Shown here in pieces: positions 8,479 through 16,256 of a stretch of 43,722 nt of DNA (within the stretch, counting starts at the first letter, position 1; each line of letters starts with the position of its first letter). Position numbers and translations under genes: made by a program. The notes below the pieces were generated by a model, which was given only the letters and a program-made list of their open reading frames with translations, was not told the DNA's origin and searched no databases. The stretch is from Phascolarctobacterium sp. Its GTDB lineage: Bacteria > Bacillota > Negativicutes > Acidaminococcales > Acidaminococcaceae. The stretch lies in NCBI GenBank assembly GCA_030540395.1, contig JAUNWI010000015.1, positions 1-43,722 of the forward strand, written 5' to 3'.

Positions 8479-9438
8479 ATGAATCCGATTAGAAAATTTG
8501 ATTTAAAAGCCCTTATCGCTTCTGTAATTATCTTTGCCGTTGTTCAAGGCCTGATTTTGGCTGAGGTTATCGGTCCCTTCTGGGAATTGAACATCATCCT
8601 GATTTGTATCAATATTATTTTGGCAGTCAGCCTGAACCTGATTAACGGCTATACCGGCCAGTTCTCCATTGGTCATGCAGGCTTTATGGCCGTCGGTGCC
8701 TATACAGGCGCCATCATCACTGTAAAGCTGGGGCTGCCCTTTGAGCTGGGCCTCGTTGTAGCAACTGTGTGCGCAGGCTTCTTGGGCTTCCTCATTGGTC
8801 TGCCTACTCTGCGCCTTGATGGTGACTATCTTGCTATCGCAACCTTAGGCCTTGGCGAAATCATCCGTATCTGCATTCTCAACATCGACTATGTGGGCGG
8901 TGCTTCCGGTTTGATGGGCATTCCCCGTATGACCACCTTCGCTTATACCTTCTGGATTATGACAGCCATCATCTTCTTTATTAAGAACTTCAAAAACTCC
9001 GCTCTGGGTCGCTGCTGCCTAGCTATTCGTGAAAACGAAATCGCAGCCGATACCATGGGCATTAACACTACTAAATATAAGGTAATGGCCTTCACTCTGG
9101 GCGCCTCCTTTGCAGGCACCGCAGGCTGCCTCTTCAGCCATTACTTCTTCCTGGCCCATCCCGCATCCTTCACCTTCATGCGTTCCTTTGATATTTTGAC
9201 CATGGTCGTTTTGGGTGGCTTGGGCTCCATGACCGGTGCTATCACTGGCGCAACTCTCTTGACCTTCATTTCCGCTTATTTGTCCGACTATCCGGAATGG
9301 CGTATGGTTATCTATTCTGTAACCATGATCGTCTTGATGCTGCGTCGTCCGCAAGGCTTGTTTGGTAGCGAAGAGCTGAGCCGCAAGATGTTTAAGTTTG
9401 GAGGTAAGAACAATGGCAGAGCTGCTGAAGGTAGATAA
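8479..9438 (+). CDS. livM: Branched-chain amino acid ABC transporter permease LivM
   Basis: 319 residues. I choose ATG 8479 (MNPIRKFD) because GTGAGGTG lies just upstream; an in-frame ATG at 8449 would overlap livH by 20 bases. LivM signatures include LNLINGYTGQFSIGHAGFMA, LRLDGDYLAIATLGLGEIIR and VVLGGLGSMTGAITGA. The multi-pass membrane protein pairs with LivH. Its end overlaps the livG start by 26 bases, so translation is coupled. Confidence 0.95.
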   Translation: MNPIRKFDLKALIASVIIFAVVQGLILAEVIGPFWELNIILICINIILAVSLNLINGYTGQFSIGHAGFMAVGAYTGAIITVKLGLPFELGLVVATVCAGFLGFLIGLPTLRLDGDYLAIATLGLGEIIRICILNIDYVGGASGLMGIPRMTTFAYTFWIMTAIIFFIKNFKNSALGRCCLAIRENEIAADTMGINTTKYKVMAFTLGASFAGTAGCLFSHYFFLAHPASFTFMRSFDILTMVVLGGLGSMTGAITGATLLTFISAYLSDYPEWRMVIYSVTMIVLMLRRPQGLFGSEELSRKMFKFGGKNNGRAAEGR

Positions 9439-10186
9439 TGTTTCCATGATTTTCGGTGGTCTGCGCGCCGTATCCAACCTTTCCATGTACATTAACAAGG
9501 GAGAGCTGATTGGTCTTATCGGTCCGAACGGTGCTGGCAAAACTACCGCTTTCAATATGATTACCGGTGTATATACTCCCAGTGAGGGCGATGTATATTT
9601 TAATGGTGTAAAGAGCAGTGGTAAGAAATCCTACCAGGTTACCCAATTGGGTATGGCTCGTACCTTCCAAAATATTCGTCTCTTCTCCGAGCTGAGCGTA
9701 ATCGATAACGTAAAAATTGCTTATAATATGCACGTAACCTATAATCTGGTGGATGCTATTATTCGTGACAAAAAATATATTTCCGAGGAAGAGTATATTA
9801 CTAAAAAAGCTATGGATTTGCTGGAGATCTTCCACCTGGAGGGCGAAGCTAATGAAGTAGCTAAAAACCTGCCCTATGGCAAGCAACGTCGTTTGGAGAT
9901 TGCCCGTGCTTTGGCTACCGAGCCTAAGCTGCTGCTCTTGGACGAGCCTGCCGCTGGTATGAACCCGCAGGAAACCCACGAGCTGATGGAAATGATTCGT
10001 TGGATTCGTGATAAATTTGATTTGACCATTCTCTTGATCGAGCACGATATGAGCTTGGTTATGGGCGTGTGCGAACGCATCTATGTACTTGAATATGGTA
10101 TGAAAATTGCTGAAGGCACTCCGGAAGAGATTAAACACAACAGCCGTGTAATTGAAGCATATCTGGGCGAGGAGGTTATCAACTAA
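9413..10186 (+). CDS. livG: Branched-chain amino acid ABC transporter ATP-binding protein LivG
   Basis: 257 residues from ATG 9413, with GGAGGTAA immediately upstream; the longer in-frame start at 9398 lacks a site. Walker A is GPNGAGKTT. The Q-loop region (MARTFQNIRLF) is present. The signature is LPYGKQRRLEIARAL, where YGKQR replaces the usual SGGQ as is normal for LivG. Walker B is LLLLDEPAAGMNP, followed by the H-loop LLIEHDM. It is cytoplasmic and heterodimerises with LivF. Confidence 0.95.
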   Translation: MAELLKVDNVSMIFGGLRAVSNLSMYINKGELIGLIGPNGAGKTTAFNMITGVYTPSEGDVYFNGVKSSGKKSYQVTQLGMARTFQNIRLFSELSVIDNVKIAYNMHVTYNLVDAIIRDKKYISEEEYITKKAMDLLEIFHLEGEANEVAKNLPYGKQRRLEIARALATEPKLLLLDEPAAGMNPQETHELMEMIRWIRDKFDLTILLIEHDMSLVMGVCERIYVLEYGMKIAEGTPEEIKHNSRVIEAYLGEEVIN

Positions 10187-10890
10187 TGTTAAGAGTTGAA
10201 GATATTAATGTCTATTACGGCGCTATCCACGCCATTAAAGGCATCAGCCTCGATGTTCCCGATGGTGAAATTGTAGCGCTGATTGGTTCCAACGGTGCAG
10301 GTAAATCCACAACCCTGCGCACTATTTCCGGTCTGATGAAACCCAAAACTGGTAAAATCCTGTATGAAGGTAATGATATTGCTGGTGTACCTGCTCATAA
10401 AATCGTGGGCATGGGCCTGTGTCAGGTGCCCGAAGGTCGTCACGTTTTCGCAAACATGACTGTTTTGGAAAACCTGGAGCTGGGCGCCTATCTGCGTAAT
10501 GACAAAGAAGGCATTGCTAAGGATATGCAGGATGTTTTTGAAAAATTCCCGCGCTTGTTAGAGCGTAAGGACCAGATCGCCGGTACTCTTTCCGGTGGCG
10601 AGCAGCAAATGCTGGCTATGGGCCGCGCTTTGATGAGCCGTCCGAAATTATTATTGCTGGATGAGCCCTCCATGGGTCTTGCCCCCTTGCTGGTTAAGGA
10701 AATTTTTAATATAATAAAAGAAATCAATGCTGGCGGCACTACCATCCTGTTGGTAGAGCAAAACGCTAATATGGCATTGTCCATTGCTGATAAAGCTTAT
10801 GTTCTGGAAACCGGCCGTATTACCCTGAGCGGTACTGCCCAAGAGCTGGCAAGCAGCGAGGAAGTACGCAAGGCATATTTGGGCGGCTAA
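10186..10890 (+). CDS. livF: Branched-chain amino acid ABC transporter ATP-binding protein LivF
   Basis: 234 residues. The ATG shares its A with the TAA of livG, giving tight coupling. Walker A is GSNGAGKST, the Q-loop region VPEGRHVFANMTV, the signature LSGGEQQMLAMGRAL, Walker B LLLLDEPSMGLAP and the H-loop region LLVEQNANMAL; Q in place of H is typical of LivF. It completes the LivHMGF importer. Confidence 0.95.
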   Translation: MLRVEDINVYYGAIHAIKGISLDVPDGEIVALIGSNGAGKSTTLRTISGLMKPKTGKILYEGNDIAGVPAHKIVGMGLCQVPEGRHVFANMTVLENLELGAYLRNDKEGIAKDMQDVFEKFPRLLERKDQIAGTLSGGEQQMLAMGRALMSRPKLLLLDEPSMGLAPLLVKEIFNIIKEINAGGTTILLVEQNANMALSIADKAYVLETGRITLSGTAQELASSEEVRKAYLGG

Positions 10891-10907
10891 CAAGAGGAGG
10901 TCATTTC

Positions 10908-11567
10908 ATGTTAGTTAAGGATTTTATGACTAAAGACGTTATTACCGTGCGCGAGGATCAATCCATGCTGGAAGCGCGTGAGGTTATGCGCAGCAAAAAG
11001 CTGTACAGCCTGCCGGTAGTGGACGATATTTCCCGCGTTCGTGGTATCATCACTGTGGATGATATCGGCAAGGCATCTCCTAGCGACAGCTCCACTCTGT
11101 CCCGCTATGAGGCTAACTATCTTTTAGGTCGACTCAAGGTTAAGGACGTTATGAGCCGTACTGTGGTTACCGTGGACAGCGAGGATACCATTGAATACGT
11201 TGCTTATAATCTGTACAAGCATAAAATCAATGCATTGCCCGTATTGGGTCGTGATGGCAAGCTCTGCGGCATCATTTCCCGTAGCGATATGTTCCGCTCC
11301 TTTGTAGAAATGATGGGCGTAAACCAAAGCTGCACTCGCTTTACCGTTATTGCTCCCGATAAGGTTGGCGTTGTTGCTGAAATTACCAGCATTATGAAGG
11401 AGGATGGCATCAACATCATCTCCTTGGCTACCTTGCAAAACGGCAATGGTACTGCAGAAATCACTATCCGCTGCCGTCTGAACAATAACGGCTTGGATAT
11501 TATTGAGCAAATTCGCGAAGCTGGCTACGAAGTTACCGACATTATGTCCTTGGATGGTCTGGAATAA
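10908..11567 (+). CDS. CBS-pair plus ACT-domain protein (AcuB-like), last part of the liv operon
   Basis: 219 residues, ribosome binding site AGAGGAGG. Two CBS motifs occupy about residues 1-60 (VKDFMTKDVITV, LYSLPVVDD) and 75-135 (VKDVMSRTVVTV, INALPVLGRDG). They are followed by an ACT domain from about 140 (FTVIAPDKVGVVAEITSIM). CBS pairs usually bind adenine nucleotides and ACT domains bind amino acids. Position directly after livF suggests a cytoplasmic sensor of nucleotide and branched-chain amino acid state that might regulate transport or catabolism. That role is inference; the family is often just labelled AcuB-like. Confidence 0.85.
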   Translation: MLVKDFMTKDVITVREDQSMLEAREVMRSKKLYSLPVVDDISRVRGIITVDDIGKASPSDSSTLSRYEANYLLGRLKVKDVMSRTVVTVDSEDTIEYVAYNLYKHKINALPVLGRDGKLCGIISRSDMFRSFVEMMGVNQSCTRFTVIAPDKVGVVAEITSIMKEDGINIISLATLQNGNGTAEITIRCRLNNNGLDIIEQIREAGYEVTDIMSLDGLE

Positions 11568-11776
11568 TGCTTTCCGGAGCCTCTGTACACGTTGGTGATG
11601 TGGTAAAAATGAAAAAGGCTCATCCCTGTGGCAGCAGTGAGTGGGAAATTACCCGTACTGGCGTGGATTTTGTGCTCAAATGCTGTGGATGTGGTCGTTT
11701 CGTGATGCTAAATCGCAGTAAATTCGAAAAGGCTGCCAAAGCTGTGGTCTATAGCAAGGAGCAGCCCACAACCTAA
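11567..11776 (+). CDS. DUF951 family small zinc-binding-like protein
   Basis: 69 residues, starting at an ATG that overlaps the TAA of the CBS-ACT gene. VGDVVKMKKAHPCGSSEWE and FVLKCCGCGRFVML are the DUF951 signature. The cysteines in HPCG and KCCGCG may bind zinc, and MLNRSKFEK closes the domain. The family is widespread in Firmicutes, and its function is not established. It ends the liv operon. Confidence 0.88.
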   Translation: MLSGASVHVGDVVKMKKAHPCGSSEWEITRTGVDFVLKCCGCGRFVMLNRSKFEKAAKAVVYSKEQPTT

Positions 11777-11814
11777 CATTGTTATCCCTATATCTCCTTT
11801 CCCTAGAGATAAAG

Positions 11815-11853
11815 AAAACCGCTACGATGTTTGCAGGCGTCGTGGCGGTTTTT
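11815..11853 (+). terminator. Terminator of the liv operon
   Basis: Stem AAAACCGC-T-ACGA (11815-11827) with TCGT-G-GCGGTTTT (11840-11852), one T-G wobble, 12-nt loop, then a T run. Confidence 0.85.
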
Positions 11854-11998
11854 CGTTCCCTAGAAAGCTTTTTCATATGTAAATTGGAGCAAAAAAGTCG
11901 TTTTAAGACAACTATAGGCTGCAATAGGTGCCAATCTGTGATTTAGGTGAAAAAATTGCAAACTCCTCAAAAAATGACGATTTTCTTTAATTTTGCTA

Positions 11999-12026
11999 TT
12001 GTACTTTCCTGCGATTGTGGTAAAAT
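11999..12026 (+). promoter_or_regulatory. Probable promoter of the lysine/ornithine decarboxylase gene
   Basis: -35 TTGTAC at 11999-12004, 16-bp spacer, -10 TAAAAT at 12021-12026, about 40 bases before the start codon. The remaining 150 bases back to the liv terminator show no recognisable leader structure. Confidence 0.5.
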
Positions 12027-12066
12027 CTAAGCAAAGAATAAATGCTATGGCAAGGGGAGAGTGGGC

Positions 12067-13236
12067 ATGAAAAAAGAAAAGTATTTTCAATTAAGCCAAG
12101 CTGCTGTAGAAAAGCTGGCAGCTGAATTTGGTACACCGCTATTAGTGCTTTCTTTGAAGGAAGTCAAAAAAAGTTATAATGTATTAAGAAAATATCTACC
12201 TCGAGTCAAGGTGCATTATGCAATCAAGGCTAATCCTCACCCGGAAATTTTGCGGGTAATGGCCGAATTGGGCTCCTGCTTCGATGTGGCCTCCGATGGT
12301 GAAATCCATACTCTGCACGATATGGGTGTGGCAGGCTCCCGCATGATTTATGCCAACCCAGTAAAGCTGGGTGTGGGCTTAGAGGCTTGTCGTCAATGCG
12401 GCGTCAGCAAAATGACCTTTGACAGTGCTAGTGAAATAGAAAAAATTAAAAATAAATTGCCCCATGCCACCGTGCTTTTGCGCTTGCGGATTGATAATTC
12501 TTCAGCTCATGTGGATTTGAATAAGAAATTTGGCGCTTCCCGTGAAAATGCCTTGGAGTTGATGCTCAAGGCCAAGGAAGCAGGACTGGATATGGCTGGC
12601 ATCGCCTTTCATGTGGGCAGCCAAACTGTCAGCTCCGACCCTTATCTTTATGCTATGGATATAGCTAGAGAGTTATTCGAAGAAGCTGCGGCAGCAGGTT
12701 TACACCTGCGCATTTTGGATATCGGCGGCGGCTTCCCCATTCCTGAGCCCAAGGTGAAGTTTAATCTGCCGGAGATGCTGAAGCAGATAGCGGCTCGTCT
12801 GGATGAAGATTTTCCGGAGACGGAAATTTGGGCGGAGCCGGGACGCTATATTTGCGGCACGGCGGTGAATTTGATTACCAGCGTGGTAGGCGTTACTGAG
12901 CGCGGCGGTCAGCCCTGGTATTTCCTGGACGAGGGCCTGTATGGCACCTTTTCCGGTGTGCTCTTTGACCAGTGGGACTTCAAGCTGATTAGCTTCCGCG
13001 AGAGTGATGAAAAGGTGGCGGCAACCTTTGCTGGCCCTAGCTGCGATAGCTTGGATATCATGTTCCGCGGACGTATGACTGCTCCCTTAGAGGTAGGCGA
13101 CCTTTTGCTGGTGCCTTCCTGTGGTGCTTATACTTCTGCATCTGCCACCACTTTCAACGGCTTTAGCAAGGCGCGTTTTGTGGTTTGGGAAAAGGTGCAG
13201 GACATTGCAGGAGAACAGCCTACATTAGCAAAATGA
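12067..13236 (+). CDS. Lysine/ornithine decarboxylase, alanine-racemase fold (fold III PLP)
   Basis: 389 residues from ATG 12067, placed 7 bases after AGGGGAG; GTG at 12061 is too close to that site. The PLP lysine is K54 in HYAIKANPHPE. FHVGSQ (182-187), the phosphate-binding DIGGGFP (218-224) and AEPGRY (256-261) follow, and the catalytic Cys326 lies in GPSCDSLD, as in eukaryotic-type ornithine decarboxylases. Length and motifs match the Selenomonas ruminantium lysine/ornithine decarboxylase. In that organism it makes cadaverine and putrescine, which are attached to peptidoglycan to tether the outer membrane. Preference for lysine over ornithine cannot be read from sequence alone. Confidence 0.88.
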   Translation: MKKEKYFQLSQAAVEKLAAEFGTPLLVLSLKEVKKSYNVLRKYLPRVKVHYAIKANPHPEILRVMAELGSCFDVASDGEIHTLHDMGVAGSRMIYANPVKLGVGLEACRQCGVSKMTFDSASEIEKIKNKLPHATVLLRLRIDNSSAHVDLNKKFGASRENALELMLKAKEAGLDMAGIAFHVGSQTVSSDPYLYAMDIARELFEEAAAAGLHLRILDIGGGFPIPEPKVKFNLPEMLKQIAARLDEDFPETEIWAEPGRYICGTAVNLITSVVGVTERGGQPWYFLDEGLYGTFSGVLFDQWDFKLISFRESDEKVAATFAGPSCDSLDIMFRGRMTAPLEVGDLLLVPSCGAYTSASATTFNGFSKARFVVWEKVQDIAGEQPTLAK

Positions 13237-13256
13237 CAAGTTTTTCATAATAATTA

Positions 13257-13293
13257 AGCCGCTCTCTGATGTCAGAGAGCGGCTAGTGTTTTT
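13257..13293 (+). terminator. Terminator after the decarboxylase gene
   Basis: A 13-bp perfect stem, AGCCGCTCTCTGA at 13257-13269 and complement at 13272-13284, tight loop, T-rich tail. Confidence 0.85.
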
Positions 13294-13368
13294 GAAGCAC
13301 CTCATTAAAGAATAACTAAGGTTATTAGCATAAAAAACTAAAAATGCAAAAATATAGGAAGTGTTATA

Positions 13369-13944
13369 TTGATTAAGCATATTACTATTTCTCCAAAGGA
13401 TGCGTTAGAAAAGCTAAAAGAAGGAAACCGTAAGTATATTACATCTGAATTTAATTCAAGTGATATTTCGCAGTCAAAAAGGGCTGATGCTTTAGCTAAT
13501 GGGCAGGTTCCGTATGCCATTATTATCACCTGCTCTGATTCAAGGGTAATTCCTGAGAATATTTTTATGACTGGCATTGGCGAGCTTTTTGTTATCCGTA
13601 TTGCCGGAAATGTAATTGATGAGCATCAGCTGGGAAGCATTGAGTATGCGGCAAGCCATTTAGGCGCGCCACTCATTGTAGTAATGGGGCATACTCATTG
13701 TGGGGCAGTGGATGCTGCTATAAATCATGATCCTGAAGGGTATATTAAGTTTATCACCGATAAAATCAAGGCAGCCATTGGCGATGAAACGGATCCTTAT
13801 AAAGCTGCCTGCATGAATGTGAAAGAATGCGAAAAAGAGATTGAAGCTAGCCTTGAGATACAGGAGGTAGAGCACTTAGAAGGCCTTAAAGTAATAGGTG
13901 CTATGTATCACTTGGAAAATGGCGTAGTGGATTTTCTGCTTTGA
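13369..13944 (+). CDS. Beta-class carbonic anhydrase
   Basis: 191 residues from TTG 13369 (TAGGAAG upstream); no ATG fits the conserved N-terminus. The zinc ligands Cys55, His108 and Cys111 are in ITCSDSRV and GHTHCGAV, and the Asp57/Arg59 dyad is intact. The sequence ends in GAMYHLENGVVDFL, typical of the small beta-CA subclass. It interconverts CO2 and bicarbonate in the cytoplasm. It sits between two amino acid decarboxylase genes that release CO2, though a terminator separates it from the upstream one. Base composition is more A/T-rich than its neighbours, which hints at separate ancestry. Confidence 0.92.
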   Translation: MIKHITISPKDALEKLKEGNRKYITSEFNSSDISQSKRADALANGQVPYAIIITCSDSRVIPENIFMTGIGELFVIRIAGNVIDEHQLGSIEYAASHLGAPLIVVMGHTHCGAVDAAINHDPEGYIKFITDKIKAAIGDETDPYKAACMNVKECEKEIEASLEIQEVEHLEGLKVIGAMYHLENGVVDFLL

Positions 13945-13967
13945 GAATATAGATAATAAATCCATAT

Positions 13968-14036
13968 AAAAAGAGCCTTGTTACTGAAGCATAAGGAATT
14001 GGAAGTGGATGCTTTTTATGTAACAAGGCTCTTTTT
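13968..14036. terminator. Bidirectional terminator between carbonic anhydrase and nhaC-type gene
   Basis: 17-bp perfect stem with arms at 13968-13984 and 14020-14036, A-rich on one side and T-rich on the other, so it can work for both convergent genes. The 35-nt loop holds a smaller AGCAT/ATGCT stem. Confidence 0.85.
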
Positions 14037-14064
14037 AGTTAAGTTCTGGTATTGGCACTATACT

Positions 14065-15483
14065 TTATTTCTTGATTTTAGCAATACCAAATCCGGTATA
14101 ACCGAAGATGATTGCAAAAACGAAGCTGCTGTAGCAGAGGATGGTCCAAGGCAGGTAGCTTAAGGTGGGTACGCCTAAGGTTGCTGCCATATAGGTGCCA
14201 GCAACGGACCAGGGAACCAGAGGTACTGCGCAGGTGCCTGCATCCTCCAAGGTACGGGAGAGGTTTTTAGACTCAAGATTGAATTTCTTATACAAATCCT
14301 TGAACATTTCACCGGGGATAAGGATTGCAAGGTAAGAGCTGCCGGTTACGATGCTCATAAAGAGGGTGGAGCCGACGGTTGCAGTAACAAGTTGGCCAAC
14401 GGACTTAATGGATTTGATAAATCTTTCTAGTACAACTTCGATGCAGCCGGCTTTACTGAAGATACCTGCAAATGCAAATGCGCAGAATACCAAAAGTACA
14501 GTGCCCATCATGCCCATGAGACCGCCGCGGGTAAGCAGGGAAACAATGGGTTTAACAACTTTTACATTAGCTGCGCCGGGAATCATGGCAACCTTAAAGC
14601 CACCAACAAATGCCTGGAGAGCGGTTTTCAGAGCAAAGCCTTGGAATACCATGCCCATGATAATAGCAATTACAGATGCCAAAAGCAGCATAGGAATGGT
14701 CGGCTTTTTAGTGTAAGCGCCCCAGAAAATCAGAACAGGGGGTAAAAGCAATAGCGGATTGAAGGTATAGAGGGTTTCAAGATTGGACAGAATAGCAGTT
14801 ACAGTTTCCGGATTGGTCATTTTGGAGACATCCATAGTCATGCCGATGCCGGTGTAGGCAATAATGCAGAGGATGGTAGCGCTGCCAGTGGTATAGAGCA
14901 TATGCTTGATATGGTCATAAAGCTCACTGCCTGCGGCAATAGGAGCCAGCATAGTAGTATCGGAAAGAGGGGAGAGCTTGTCGCCAAATACCGCACCAGA
15001 GATTACAGCGCCAGCTGCAATTTCAAGTGGTACACCAAGTGCAATAGCAATGCCCATGATAGCAACACCCGCTGTGCCTGCGCTGCCAAAGGAAGTACCG
15101 GTGAAGGTAGAAATAACAGCGGTAACAAAGAAGGCTGTTACAAAGAGGAACTGAGGATCAATAATCTTGATGCCATAATAAATCATCATGGGGATAGTAC
15201 CGGAAACCATCCAGCTTGCAATCATTGCACCTACACATACCATGACAAGCAGGGACGGCAGGCTGCTGGTGATTTTTTCAGCAATGCCTTTAATCATATC
15301 ATCCCAGGTATAGCCACAGCGTTTAGCGATAATAGCCGCTAAAAATGCTGCAACAATCAAAAGGAATTGGATTGGCAGACCATATTTGCCATAGCCGATA
15401 CCTAAAAGGAGGACCATGCCTAGAAGAGGAACGAGCGCTTCACTAAATGTAGGTTTTCTAGTAATTTTTTTCTCTTTCATCAT
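14065..15483 (-). CDS. NhaC-family Na+/H+ (or substrate/H+) antiporter
   Basis: 472 residues from ATG at complement 15481-15483, five bases after GGAG. A GTG and a TTG just upstream are in frame but overlap the ribosome binding site. It is polytopic (about 11-12 helices), with FTGTSFGSAGTAGVAIMG and GAVFGDKLSPLSDTT, both hallmarks of NhaC/MleN carriers. The family includes Na+/H+ and malate-Na+/lactate-H+ exchangers, so substrate is open. It is the second gene of an operon; the upstream ATC-hydrolase-like gene ends 17 bases before it, which suggests transport of something metabolised by that enzyme. Confidence 0.88.
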   Translation of the reverse strand: MMKEKKITRKPTFSEALVPLLGMVLLLGIGYGKYGLPIQFLLIVAAFLAAIIAKRCGYTWDDMIKGIAEKITSSLPSLLVMVCVGAMIASWMVSGTIPMMIYYGIKIIDPQFLFVTAFFVTAVISTFTGTSFGSAGTAGVAIMGIAIALGVPLEIAAGAVISGAVFGDKLSPLSDTTMLAPIAAGSELYDHIKHMLYTTGSATILCIIAYTGIGMTMDVSKMTNPETVTAILSNLETLYTFNPLLLLPPVLIFWGAYTKKPTIPMLLLASVIAIIMGMVFQGFALKTALQAFVGGFKVAMIPGAANVKVVKPIVSLLTRGGLMGMMGTVLLVFCAFAFAGIFSKAGCIEVVLERFIKSIKSVGQLVTATVGSTLFMSIVTGSSYLAILIPGEMFKDLYKKFNLESKNLSRTLEDAGTCAVPLVPWSVAGTYMAATLGVPTLSYLPWTILCYSSFVFAIIFGYTGFGIAKIKK

Positions 15484-15500
15484 CAACACTCCAAAGTTAA

Positions 15501-16058
15501 CTAGTTTTCTTTTTTGCGGGTGATAGTCATAGCGCAGCCATGGCCTTCACCATCAGCGATTGTAGTCGGAAAATCAATATTTACATGAACAAAGGGTTCA
15601 CAGATTGCGTAGTCACAGTGTCCCAGCATATCGCGGCAGAACATTTTGATTTCCTCTTTGCTGAGGCCGAGTTCAGTCAGTGCCTCAACATGGGGGCAGC
15701 AGTGGAAAATCTTAACAGCTTTGTCATCCTCAAGCTGTTCGATAGTCTGCTCAAATACGAGTAGGCCGCCACGAGAAGTTTGGCCAAGCAGAGCCTCTTT
15801 AGGCCCAACATTTTCGCCTCCACCATATTTGGCAGCGATTTTATTGCCCTGGTATAGGCCAAAATCATAGCTGCCCTCACGGATAACGCGATTGGCATCT
15901 ACTTCAGGATAAAGCTCCTTGAGTTTTCTCCAGATAAAATAAACCTGTCTTGTTCTGTCTTTATAGGCATCCTTAACAGCCTGATGGAATTCCTCCACTG
16001 TTGCAGGCTGATCGATTTTGGATTGTGCTATAAAGCTTTTAATTTCTTCGGCACTCAT
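15501..16058 (-). CDS. L-2-amino-thiazoline-4-carboxylate hydrolase-like protein
   Basis: 185 residues from ATG at complement 16056-16058, directly after AGGGAGGAA. The C-terminal half carries FHCCPHVEALTELGLSKEE, FCRDMLGHCDYAIC and IADGEGHGCAMTI, the cysteine/histidine-rich pattern I associate with the ATC hydrolase family (the enzyme that opens D,L-ATC to S-carbamoyl-cysteine in Pseudomonas). Many family members in anaerobes are of unknown function. It forms a two-gene operon with the NhaC-type carrier. No ATC racemase or carbamoyl-cysteine amidase gene is nearby, so the real substrate may differ. Confidence 0.7.
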   Translation of the reverse strand: MSAEEIKSFIAQSKIDQPATVEEFHQAVKDAYKDRTRQVYFIWRKLKELYPEVDANRVIREGSYDFGLYQGNKIAAKYGGGENVGPKEALLGQTSRGGLLVFEQTIEQLEDDKAVKIFHCCPHVEALTELGLSKEEIKMFCRDMLGHCDYAICEPFVHVNIDFPTTIADGEGHGCAMTITRKKEN

Positions 16059-16094
16059 GAAAATTTCCTCCCTAAAATCATAGTGATTAAGTAT

Positions 16095-16115
16095 ATTATA
16101 CACTGATTACCAGTG
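16095..16115 (-). promoter_or_regulatory. Promoter -10 and dyad upstream of the ATC-hydrolase/nhaC operon
   Basis: On the minus strand TATAAT lies at complement 16095-16100. Immediately upstream is the palindrome CACTG-ATTAC-CAGTG (16101-16115), part of a TGATTACC/TGATTTACC direct repeat. A convincing -35 is not seen, so activation at the dyad is possible. Confidence 0.4.
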
Positions 16116-16256
16116 ATTTACCATAGTAAACCGAAAAAGCGGGTGTTTTATATGGTTTAGTTTTAGCTGAAGTTTTTTGTTTGTGAAAAGCTGGCGCGTA
16201 TGATAAAATAATAAGATATAGTGGGATACTATGTATTCTTGGAGGCTATAGGATAA

